Shown here piece by piece: positions 51,682-58,557 of a stretch of 64,000 nt of DNA. This stretch comes from CAZVBV01 sp964509975 (GTDB lineage Bacteria; Patescibacteriota; Gracilibacteria; UBA4473), in the NCBI GenBank assembly GCA_964509975.1, contig CAZDZO010000004.1, positions 1 through 64,000 of the forward strand. Direction: 5' to 3'. The notes beneath the pieces were generated by a model. It was given only the letters and a program-made list of their open reading frames with translations, did not search any database and had not been told where the DNA came from. Every line of letters begins with the position of its first letter. The first letter of the stretch is position 1. Position numbers and translations under genes: made by a program.

Positions 51682-51823
51682 GTCATTCTGGCTTGTCCAG
51701 AATCGCTCAAATAATTCTCATGTTCGTGGGGCGAAGCGAACTACTTTTAATAATACAAGTTACGCGCTAGCGCTTAAATAAATATTCCAAGTCTTTATCC
51801 GATTCCAGGCAAGCTGGAATGAC
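51682..51823. mobile_element. MITE-like element with hairpin ends, no gene
   Basis: 142 bp. The left arm GTCATTCTGGCTTG.. matches the left end of the GIY-YIG element almost exactly. The right arm ..CAAGCTGGAATGAC is its inverted partner with changed stem bases (ATTCCAG/CTGGAAT). The internal GCGCTAGCGCTTAAATAAATATTCC is shared in part with 19725-19883. Confidence 0.72.
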
Positions 51824-51882
51824 CTAGGGAGACAAACTATTTGCGAAAGTATTTTGGAAAAAGTACAGTTGTCTCGGTAACA

Positions 51883-52599
51883 ATGAAAAAAGTAACGATT
51901 CTTAACATCGACATTGATCAAATTTCTCGTAAAGAAATTGACTCCGTTTTGGCGGAGAAACTCAACGGAGACAAACTTTGTCAAATTGCCACAGTAAATC
52001 CTGAGTTTTTGGTGGAAGCAGATCGGAATGAAAGTTTTGCACAATCCCTCAAAAATGCTGATCTCAAAATTTGTGATGGAATTGGAATTTCGCTTATCAG
52101 TCGCCTTTTTTTGAATAAAAAGATAGAACGCATTGCCGGTGTTGAAGTCGCAGAACGAGTGTGCAAAATGTGTGAAAAAACGGGAAAGTCTATTTTCTTT
52201 CTCGGAGGCTTTGGTGTAGTACATAAGGTTGAACAAAAAATGTGTTCAAAGTATCCGAATCTCAAAGTCGCTGGAGCCATTGACGGAACGGTGACGACAT
52301 TTGACGCAGTGGCGGACGCAAAACCTGACGCTATTTTGGTTGCTTTTGGCGCTCCACAGCAAGAAATATGGATACAAGAATATGGACGCCGAATCCCCTC
52401 CTTGCGCATTGCTGTGGGAGTTGGAGGAACCTTTGATTTCTGGGCAGGAAAAGCGCGCAGGGCTCCTGAAGCATTACAACGAATAGGACTCGAATGGCTG
52501 TGGAGACTGATCCTCGAACCGCATAAACGCGGAAAACGAATCTGCAAAGCCGTGTGCGTGTTTCCGTATTTGTTTGTGAAAAGTGTATTGAAAAAATAA
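51883..52599 (+). CDS. WecG/TagA/CpsF family glycosyltransferase
   Basis: A 238-residue GT26 glycosyltransferase, which transfers N-acetylmannosaminuronate or N-acetylmannosamine to lipid-linked sugars in related bacteria. Motifs: ATVNPEFLVEA, DGIGISLISRL, FFLGGFG, VAFGAPQQEIWI and GVGGTFDFWAGKARRAPE, with a Trp-rich end (GLEWLWRLILEP). Length is typical. The frame is open to a TTG at 51841 in the preceding repeat, but ATG 51883 begins the conserved fold. The 17-bp motif at 52231-52247 encodes EQKMCS. Probably acts with the epimerase and GT2 genes in making a surface glycan. Confidence 0.93.
   Translation: MKKVTILNIDIDQISRKEIDSVLAEKLNGDKLCQIATVNPEFLVEADRNESFAQSLKNADLKICDGIGISLISRLFLNKKIERIAGVEVAERVCKMCEKTGKSIFFLGGFGVVHKVEQKMCSKYPNLKVAGAIDGTVTTFDAVADAKPDAILVAFGAPQQEIWIQEYGRRIPSLRIAVGVGGTFDFWAGKARRAPEALQRIGLEWLWRLILEPHKRGKRICKAVCVFPYLFVKSVLKK
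52231..52247. repeat. 17-bp motif copy (inside wecG/tagA)
   Basis: Exact GAACAAAAAATGTGTTC, flanked by TT and AA. Confidence 0.8.
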
Positions 52600-52606
52600 A
52601 CAATCC

Positions 52607-52711
52607 GTCATCCTCGAGAAGACGAGCTCCCCTTTAACAAGGGGGCTTTAAATTCCTCCCCTGTTAGGGGGGGGGCACAAAAAAAGATCCCGGCACGAAG
52701 GCCGGGATGAC
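52607..52711. repeat. MITE-like repeat with GTCATCC/GGATGAC ends; contains a minus-strand terminator
   Basis: Left end GTCATCCTCG..CGAG; right end ATCCCGGC ACGAAG GCCGGGAT followed by GAC. On the minus strand this right hairpin is followed by seven T (52679-52708), a good terminator for the gene at 52754. Nested inside is a CTCCCC/GGGGG hairpin unit. Confidence 0.7.
52679..52708 (-). terminator. Rho-independent terminator supplied by a repeat
   Basis: 8-bp stem ATCCCGGC/GCCGGGAT, six-base loop, then C and seven T on the minus strand. Confidence 0.8.
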
Positions 52712-52753
52712 AATTACTTTTTAACTCTTCGACTCTTTAACGCTTAGACTTTT

Positions 52754-53164
52754 TTACAAATTCATCAACTCCTTCTCCAAAAGGCTGTCTTGATGTTTTT
52801 CTTCCTCTGCTTCAAAGGCTGCTTCTTTTGATTTTAGTTCTTGTCGTTGTTCTGCACGACGCGCCCCCTTTTCTTGTGCTCGTTGCATTGCAAGCGCTGG
52901 ATCAGCTTTCTCTGGTTGAGCATACTTCGCATCAATTTCCGCGAGTTTTTGTTTTTCTCTCACCAAAATATCTCGCAATTTCTCCACTTGTTCCTTGTTC
53001 ATTACTTCTGACAAGTTGAACCAGTACTGTCTCTCCCCATCATCCATAGACTCTGACTTGATAATGAGTTCAACCAATTGTGGATCTTCCTTGAGGAGTT
53101 TCTCAGGCACTGAGAAGTCTGCAAGGGTTTTTCCGGTTTTTGTTTTGATGTCTTGTAAGTTCAT
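52754..53164 (-). CDS. Hypothetical charged helical protein
   Basis: A 136-residue soluble protein: a small N-terminal part (LADFSVPEKLLKEDPQLVELI; DDGERQYWFNLSEVMNKEQ) and a long charged helix (about 65-130) rich in Glu, Lys, Gln and Ala. No known family. It follows the 696-residue gene by 33 bp in the same direction and may be in its operon. Confidence 0.72.
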   Translation of the reverse strand: MNLQDIKTKTGKTLADFSVPEKLLKEDPQLVELIIKSESMDDGERQYWFNLSEVMNKEQVEKLRDILVREKQKLAEIDAKYAQPEKADPALAMQRAQEKGARRAEQRQELKSKEAAFEAEEEKHQDSLLEKELMNL

Positions 53165-53197
53165 TTTTTATTTTTTAATATTCAAACTTGGAATTAA

Positions 53198-55288
53198 TTA
53201 TTCTTCACCTAAGAATAAAAAGAATGCTTTTACGTTTTCAAATTTGTAATCTCTGGCTGTTATATTACCGGTTCCTTGTACAGCAAAGGCACATGAACTC
53301 TTTTTCTTTTCTTTAATTTCCTCGTCACTCAGTTTTTCGTAGTTTCTTCCAGGTTCATCAGCAAAGTATTTCCCCCCTTTTTTGAAATTTGTGTAAAAAG
53401 TATCTGATCCCTTGTCAAAGTTTCGTCTTCCTCCAGTAATAGGATCTCCAACTCTATGCTCAAAACGTTCTAAATCCTTTATGGTCATAGCAGCTCCTTC
53501 CCATGCTGCTACTGGAACATCTTCTAGGAAAGATAAAAATGTTGGAGAAAATTGTTTTTTTTCTTTTTTGTCAGTAAAAAGACCTTTCCCTGTCGGAATA
53601 TCTTTAAAGGCAATCCCATTAAATTTACTCACATGTTCATCATAATCTGCTTCCGCTTGCGGAACCTTTAATGCCTCTTTAACACCCGCGTCGCTCCATT
53701 CTTCTAATGTTTTCTTTGTCTCACTTTGATGGGTCAATATTACAACACCATTTTCAATTTTAAGTTCCTTTGGTTTCTCAAGCAGTGTTTTCCAAGATTC
53801 AAGAGAAATAGCCGTTTTAGAATCTTTAAATTTCTCCAAAATAGCCATCATATCGGTATTCTCTTGAAGATTTTTGAATTCTTCTTTTGAGAATGCTCCG
53901 AAATCATCGGGCATATTATCGGCTTTCTCAACAGTTGAAAGATCTTCTCCCTCTCCTACCCCATTCAAGAAAGCGAACATATTGTTATATTCCCCTCTGA
54001 AGATATTGAATTTATCAAATAAATCTTTTTCTGTTGCATCCGTACTCTCTTTCGCATTAAACCATTCTTCTTTATTTTCTGAAATGGTTTCTGCTGCTTC
54101 TCTTGCTTTCACAGCCTCCTCATGATCCCCCCACATATCAGACTCCTTAAGCCTGTCTCCTGTTTCTTCTTCATCAAGATCCGCTCCCATGAATTTCTTT
54201 AACCAATCTGGTAAAAAAGTAGAATCTTTCAGCATTTCTCCTAATCCAGATTCTCGAAACATTTTCATTATGCGATAGAGAAATCCTCCAATTGCTGAAC
54301 GTGGTTTTTCGTCATTCCATTCATCAAATGTTCCTCTATATCCTTCTTTGATAGCCGCATAATATTCTTTAGCCGTTCCCTTTGGTTCACCTTCTGCTGT
54401 CAATAATCGTCCCGGTATTGTTTTTAAATACTCTCCAAAAGTTTCTGTATTTTCGTAATCCGTTGGAAACTCCTCTTTTGTTTGAATTAAAGATTCCTTG
54501 GTCAGTCCTTTTACTTTCTCTTTCATGGATTCAAAATTTGGGAATTCATTATTTTCTTTTCCAAATTCTTCTGGGAAGAGTTTCTCCAAGCGAGTATAAG
54601 CTTGTGCAAGTTTTGCTTCCGTTCCCTTAAAAGCGCCTTTCTTTTGTTTATTTTTTTCTCGATCCTCCATATCACCCTTCACAAGATTAATATCATTAAG
54701 AAACGCTTTCACGAGTTCATCATAATATTTATCTGTTCCTTCTGTTTCTTTTGCTTCGTAATATAATTTCACAACTTCTTCTTCAGAAAAGCTTGGTGTT
54801 TCAGCATTATTTTCCATGTCATTTTCAATGTCATCGAAAGAATTCGTTACTTTTTCATCATTTTCTCCTTCTCCAACCATTTCCCCTGCATTAAATTCAG
54901 CATCCGCATCAAGTGCTTCAAAATTTTCAAGTTTAATCCCAAGTTCTTCTGCCACGTATGCTCGAACCTCTTCATTTTTGATAGTATTAAGAACAGCAAT
55001 TACATCTACTTCCGCTTCAGCTTCTCCGGCCATTGTTTTATATTCTTCGAGTAACGCTTTCACTTCATCAATTTTTGCCTTTACTGCACTTTCCGGTACT
55101 TCTATTTCAGATTTCAAAACATCTTTACTCATGTCTGCATGATTCAAAGCTTCTTTAGTTTCAACAGTACCATCCACGTCAGCAACCTCCATGTCTACAA
55201 GCTCCTTTATTTTTTCAGAAGGTTTTGCTTGCTGATAGGCAAATTGGCTAGTTACCATCTCCGAATCCGATCGAAAAATATTTTTCAT
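53198..55288 (-). CDS. Large acidic hypothetical protein
   Basis: A 696-residue soluble, very acidic protein without signal peptide or transmembrane helices. The first 190 residues are Glu/Asp/Val-rich and probably disordered; the middle has helical segments and FGEYLKTIPGRLL, then RSAIGGFLYRIMKMFRESGLGEML; the C-terminal part has FSPTFLSFLEDVPVAAWEGAAM and RNFDKGSDTFYTNFKKGGKYF. I do not recognise a family. ATG 55288 overlaps by one base the stop of a 37-residue gene (TAATG), a strong sign of coupled translation. Confidence 0.75.
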   Translation of the reverse strand: MKNIFRSDSEMVTSQFAYQQAKPSEKIKELVDMEVADVDGTVETKEALNHADMSKDVLKSEIEVPESAVKAKIDEVKALLEEYKTMAGEAEAEVDVIAVLNTIKNEEVRAYVAEELGIKLENFEALDADAEFNAGEMVGEGENDEKVTNSFDDIENDMENNAETPSFSEEEVVKLYYEAKETEGTDKYYDELVKAFLNDINLVKGDMEDREKNKQKKGAFKGTEAKLAQAYTRLEKLFPEEFGKENNEFPNFESMKEKVKGLTKESLIQTKEEFPTDYENTETFGEYLKTIPGRLLTAEGEPKGTAKEYYAAIKEGYRGTFDEWNDEKPRSAIGGFLYRIMKMFRESGLGEMLKDSTFLPDWLKKFMGADLDEEETGDRLKESDMWGDHEEAVKAREAAETISENKEEWFNAKESTDATEKDLFDKFNIFRGEYNNMFAFLNGVGEGEDLSTVEKADNMPDDFGAFSKEEFKNLQENTDMMAILEKFKDSKTAISLESWKTLLEKPKELKIENGVVILTHQSETKKTLEEWSDAGVKEALKVPQAEADYDEHVSKFNGIAFKDIPTGKGLFTDKKEKKQFSPTFLSFLEDVPVAAWEGAAMTIKDLERFEHRVGDPITGGRRNFDKGSDTFYTNFKKGGKYFADEPGRNYEKLSDEEIKEKKKSSCAFAVQGTGNITARDYKFENVKAFFLFLGEE

Positions 55289-55401
55289 TATTTTTTGTTA
55301 GCTTTGGCCTGTTCTTTCTTGATGAGTTCAAGAAGGTCAAACTGAAGTCGTGAGAAAATTCTCAACTTTTCTTGGTTTGAAATTGGCTTTTTTGTTTTCA
55401 T
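55288..55401 (-). CDS. 37-residue small protein, coupled to the large acidic protein
   Basis: A short gene with ATG at 55401 and TAA at 55290-55288, overlapping the next ATG by one base. The product is basic and helical: MKTKKPISNQEKLRIFSRL at its start and an Ala/Lys-rich end. It has its own promoter 20 bp upstream. It may be a true small protein or a leader that sets translation of the 696-residue gene. Confidence 0.6.
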   Translation of the reverse strand: MKTKKPISNQEKLRIFSRLQFDLLELIKKEQAKANKK

Positions 55402-55421
55402 GAATTGAAATTATTCAAGAT

Positions 55422-55450
55422 ATTCTACCACAAATTGCGCTTTTTTACAA
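55422..55450 (-). promoter_or_regulatory. Predicted promoter for the 55401/55288 gene pair
   Basis: Minus strand TTGTAA (55450-55445), 17-bp spacer, TAGAAT (55427-55422) with TGTGG before the -10. The -35 overlaps the stop codon of the next gene upstream. Confidence 0.75.
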
Positions 55451-55618
55451 CTCTTTTATCTGTTGTTCAAGCTCAATATCCGCCTGCATTGCTTCTCGTT
55501 CTTCATGCGTTTCTATCTTGTCATGGAGCGCCTCAACTTCTTCTTGAGATTTCACAATCCCACCAAACGCACTGCGTTTGATTTTTTGAGGTCGTGGATG
55601 TCGACGGAAAAAGGACAT
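55445..55618 (-). CDS. Small charged hypothetical protein
   Basis: A 57-residue protein: a basic start (MSFFRRHPRPQKIKRSAFGG) and an acidic helical end (EALHDKIETHEEREAMQADI). The frame is open further upstream, but the promoter at 55640-55668 sits inside that extension, so ATG 55618 is the start. No family known. Confidence 0.6.
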   Translation of the reverse strand: MSFFRRHPRPQKIKRSAFGGIVKSQEEVEALHDKIETHEEREAMQADIELEQQIKEL

Positions 55619-55639
55619 TTTTGTGATAATAATCAGGAA

Positions 55640-55668
55640 ATTATACCACAAATAAAAGAAAAATTCAA
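55640..55668 (-). promoter_or_regulatory. Predicted promoter for the gene at 55445-55618
   Basis: Minus strand TTGAAT (55668-55663), 17-bp spacer, TATAAT (55645-55640) with TGTGG before it; the leader would be about 15 nt. Confidence 0.8.
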
Positions 55669-55679
55669 CCTCCATCATG

Positions 55680-56095
55680 GTCATTCTGGCTTGCCCAGAA
55701 TCGGAAGAAAACTTGGAATCTATTCGAATAAAACAATCTCTTGTGGATTATCAACCAATAAAAACAATTCTTCCGAAATATCACCAAGTGCAGGATTCTT
55801 AAATTTGATGAGTATTAACTTTTCTCTTCTATTCAAATCTTTGATTTGTTTTTCGCGGATAATTGCCTGTCGTATGGTTTCACAAAACTCGTAGTACAAA
55901 CACATTTTAAGATTATATTTCTGTGTAAATCCTTTTTGTTTTCTTTTTTTATGTTCCAAAATTCTTCGCACTAAATTATTAGTAACACCTGTATAGAATG
56001 TTAAGTTTGCATTCCCCATGATATAAACCCCAATCATTTTTTCGTCCATCAACCATATCTTGTGCCTGGTGCGATTCTGGGCAAGCCAGAATGAC
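55680..56095. mobile_element. GIY-YIG cassette with perfect 23-bp terminal inverted repeats
   Basis: 416 bp bounded by identical inverted ends (55680-55702 and 56073-56095; sequence begins GTCATTCTGGCTTG). Each end also folds as a hairpin (ATTCTGG/CCAGAAT). The only gene inside is a GIY-YIG nuclease. Gene-free elements with related ends are at 19725-19883 and 51682-51823. No clear target-site duplication is seen. Confidence 0.75.
55720..56049 (-). CDS. GIY-YIG endonuclease domain protein (UPF0213/YhbQ-like)
   Basis: A 109-residue single-domain nuclease: MIGVYIMGNANLTFYTGVTN holds the GIY-YIG strands, then RRILEHKKRKQKGFTQKYN, LYYEFCETIRQAIIREKQIK (with catalytic Arg/Glu positions) and KFKNPALGDISEELF. 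Known relatives nick or cleave DNA; this small type has no settled role. The frame continues upstream through the terminal repeat, but ATG 56049 precedes the fold. It sits alone between the two terminal repeats. Confidence 0.88.
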   Translation of the reverse strand: MDEKMIGVYIMGNANLTFYTGVTNNLVRRILEHKKRKQKGFTQKYNLKMCLYYEFCETIRQAIIREKQIKDLNRREKLILIKFKNPALGDISEELFLLVDNPQEIVLFE

Positions 56096-56168
56096 TGTGG
56101 GTTTTTATATTTTCTTAATAATTTCATCATTTCCGCCCATTCAATTTTCCCCTATACTTCTCAAGAAC

Positions 56169-58199
56169 ATGGACAAACAAGAAGCCAAGATACGAATCGA
56201 AAAACTTCGAGAGAAACTCTGGGAAGCGATCAAAGCGTATTTCAATGAAAACAGGGAAATCGTGCCCGAATCGGTGCGTGATCAGATGAAAAAGGAATTG
56301 ATAGAATTGGAAACTCAGTTTCCCGAATTTATCGATGCCAACTCCCCCACTCAGCGGGTTGGAGCGCCTCTCAGTGGTAAGCTACCGAAGATAACGCACA
56401 AGTCTGCAAAATATTCTTTAGGGGATGTTTTCGACGGAGAAGAATTACGAGATTTTGATGAGCGCGTGAAACGATTCTTAAAAGTAGAACAAGTGGAATA
56501 TTCCTGTGAAGTGAAGATTGATGGAATTAATGTTACGCTCTGGTACGAGAAGGGAATACTGGTGAAGGCGGTTACACGTGGTGACGGAAAGATTGGGGAA
56601 GATATTACACACACTATCCGAACCTGTGAGAACGTGCCGAAACAACTGTCTGACCCTCTGACAATGGAGGTCTCTGGCGAGTGTTTTATTGCGCAAAAAG
56701 ACTTTGAAGAAATCCAGAAAAAAGAAACCAAACTCGAATTCAAAAACCCACGGAATCTCGCGGCCGGAACTGTCAGGCAACTTGATCCTCGCGTTGCTGA
56801 GGGACGACATTTACGGATGTTTTTGTACGAACTCAGTGCGAATATTGAAACAGCGAACCAGAAATCAATGTTTGAATTCTTCGACAAACTAAATCTTCCC
56901 CATGAGAAAGAATTCGAAGTGTTCTCCAATATTGAGAAGGTTATCAAGTTCTGTGAGAAGTGGAGCAAAACCGAAACCAGAAAAGATGTCTGGTATCCGA
57001 TTGATGGGATTGTGGTGAAGGTGCACGACTTTCAATTAAGAAGAAGAATGGGATACACCGCTAAGACGGCAAAATATGCCGTAGCCTGGAAATTTCCCGC
57101 AGAAGAGAAATATACAAAACTCCTGGATGTGCATTTTCAAGTGGGACGCACTGGAGCCGTGACACCGGTGGGAATTCTTGAACCGGTCGATATTTCAGGG
57201 TCAACGGTATCGAGAGCAACCTTGCACAATGAAGGCGAGATGAAACGAAAGAAGGTTCAAATTGGCGACACAGTTATTGTTCGAAAAGCCGGAGAGATCA
57301 TTCCTGAAATTTTGGCTCCAATCACCGATCTGCGCGATGGAAGTGAGACCAAAATTGCTTTTCCTTCTAATTGTCCTGAATGCGGTGAGAAACTCGATCG
57401 CGATGAGATCGTGGCACGATGCGAGAACGCGAAATGTCCAGCCCGACACCGAGAAAGCCTCTATCACTTTGCGAAGGTTTTGAAAATTGATGGACTGGGA
57501 ACAAAGACTATTGATGGTCTCTTGGAATTAAATTTGATAACAACCCCCGCAAGTCTCTGGAAACTCGATCAATTCGATCTGGCGATGATGCCAGGATTTA
57601 AACACAAGAAGGTATTTAATTTGCTCGACTCTCTTATAGCACGAAAATATCTCACACTGGAGGAAATTTTTAGTGGACTGGGAATTCGGCACGTGGGAGC
57701 GGAGAATGCGAAACTCTTTGCGGATTTCTTCCGCAGTAAATTTGGAGATTTCGGGATCAATACATTTCTTAAACACGCTGAAACACTCACTTCCAATGAC
57801 TTCTTGCATGTCGATGGAATCGGAGAAAAAGTAGCTCTCAGCTTCTTTGATTTCTTGCAAGAAGATCGAACACATTTTTTGTTCAATGAATTCAAGGATA
57901 TCGGTGTAGACATTCTCTGGGAGGAACAAAAGGATCTTTCATCCCTTCGGTTCTCTGATCAAAAATTCCTCATCACCGGAAGCTTTGAATCCTTTAGTCG
58001 TGATGAATTGAAGAAGGTAATTACCGATAATGGTGGAAAAATACTGTCTTCTATTTCAAATAATGTAGACGTTCTCGTCGCTGGAGAAAAAGCTGGCTCA
58101 AAACTCACCAAAGCCGAAGAACTCGGTATCACCGTGTGGAACGAAGAAACCTTTTGTGAGAAGGTGGGAATTGTGCGGGAGAAACAGAGTTTATTTTGA
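56169..58199 (+). CDS. ligA: NAD-dependent DNA ligase LigA
   Basis: Seals nicks in replication and repair using NAD+. The 676 residues are standard: adenylation domain with KIDG (116-119), OB fold, a four-cysteine zinc finger (CPECGEKLDRDEIVARCENA), helix-hairpin-helix units and a C-terminal BRCT domain (about 590-670). ATG 56169 gives the normal N-terminus; the open frame upstream runs into the GIY-YIG element. The 17-bp motif lies at 57868-57884 in a variable loop. The gene ends in TGA and overlaps a small convergent gene by nine bases. Confidence 0.97.
   Translation: MDKQEAKIRIEKLREKLWEAIKAYFNENREIVPESVRDQMKKELIELETQFPEFIDANSPTQRVGAPLSGKLPKITHKSAKYSLGDVFDGEELRDFDERVKRFLKVEQVEYSCEVKIDGINVTLWYEKGILVKAVTRGDGKIGEDITHTIRTCENVPKQLSDPLTMEVSGECFIAQKDFEEIQKKETKLEFKNPRNLAAGTVRQLDPRVAEGRHLRMFLYELSANIETANQKSMFEFFDKLNLPHEKEFEVFSNIEKVIKFCEKWSKTETRKDVWYPIDGIVVKVHDFQLRRRMGYTAKTAKYAVAWKFPAEEKYTKLLDVHFQVGRTGAVTPVGILEPVDISGSTVSRATLHNEGEMKRKKVQIGDTVIVRKAGEIIPEILAPITDLRDGSETKIAFPSNCPECGEKLDRDEIVARCENAKCPARHRESLYHFAKVLKIDGLGTKTIDGLLELNLITTPASLWKLDQFDLAMMPGFKHKKVFNLLDSLIARKYLTLEEIFSGLGIRHVGAENAKLFADFFRSKFGDFGINTFLKHAETLTSNDFLHVDGIGEKVALSFFDFLQEDRTHFLFNEFKDIGVDILWEEQKDLSSLRFSDQKFLITGSFESFSRDELKKVITDNGGKILSSISNNVDVLVAGEKAGSKLTKAEELGITVWNEETFCEKVGIVREKQSLF
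57868..57884. repeat. 17-bp motif copy (inside ligA)
   Basis: Exact GAACACATTTTTTGTTC, in the opposite orientation to the coding strand compared with the priA and wecG copies; encodes THFLFN. Confidence 0.8.
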
Positions 58200-58436
58200 A
58201 TCTTGCTCAGCATCTGCATCAAGCTCCTCCAAAACTTTCACAAGTACGTCATTCACTTCACCTTTTGTAACATCTGAACAATTTAAGCCAAGAACCACTG
58301 AAACCTCCTCTGGATCAATGTTGCACTCTTCACCTCTTTCTTCTTCTTTTTTTCTAATTACCGTAGCAATTTGGTTATGAGTAGATGATTCGCTCGTAAG
58401 GTGCGGGATTTTCCAGTTTTTAATAATATCGTCCAT
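58191..58436 (-). CDS. Small acidic hypothetical protein
   Basis: An 81-residue acidic protein with DPEEVSVVLGLNCSDVTKGEV and a helical end. No family known. It converges on ligA with a nine-base overlap. Its independent ATG and stop, and the divergent spacing from secD, make it plausible. Confidence 0.55.
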   Translation of the reverse strand: MDDIIKNWKIPHLTSESSTHNQIATVIRKKEEERGEECNIDPEEVSVVLGLNCSDVTKGEVNDVLVKVLEELDADAEQDSK

Positions 58437-58557
58437 TTTTTATCTATTTAAGATGCACCTCTTTTAATACCCAAAGTAATCATTGTCAACTCTTTCCAAA
58501 CCACTTTTGACATTTTTGACCTTTTATATACCATTCGGCGGAAATCAGCATTAGCTC

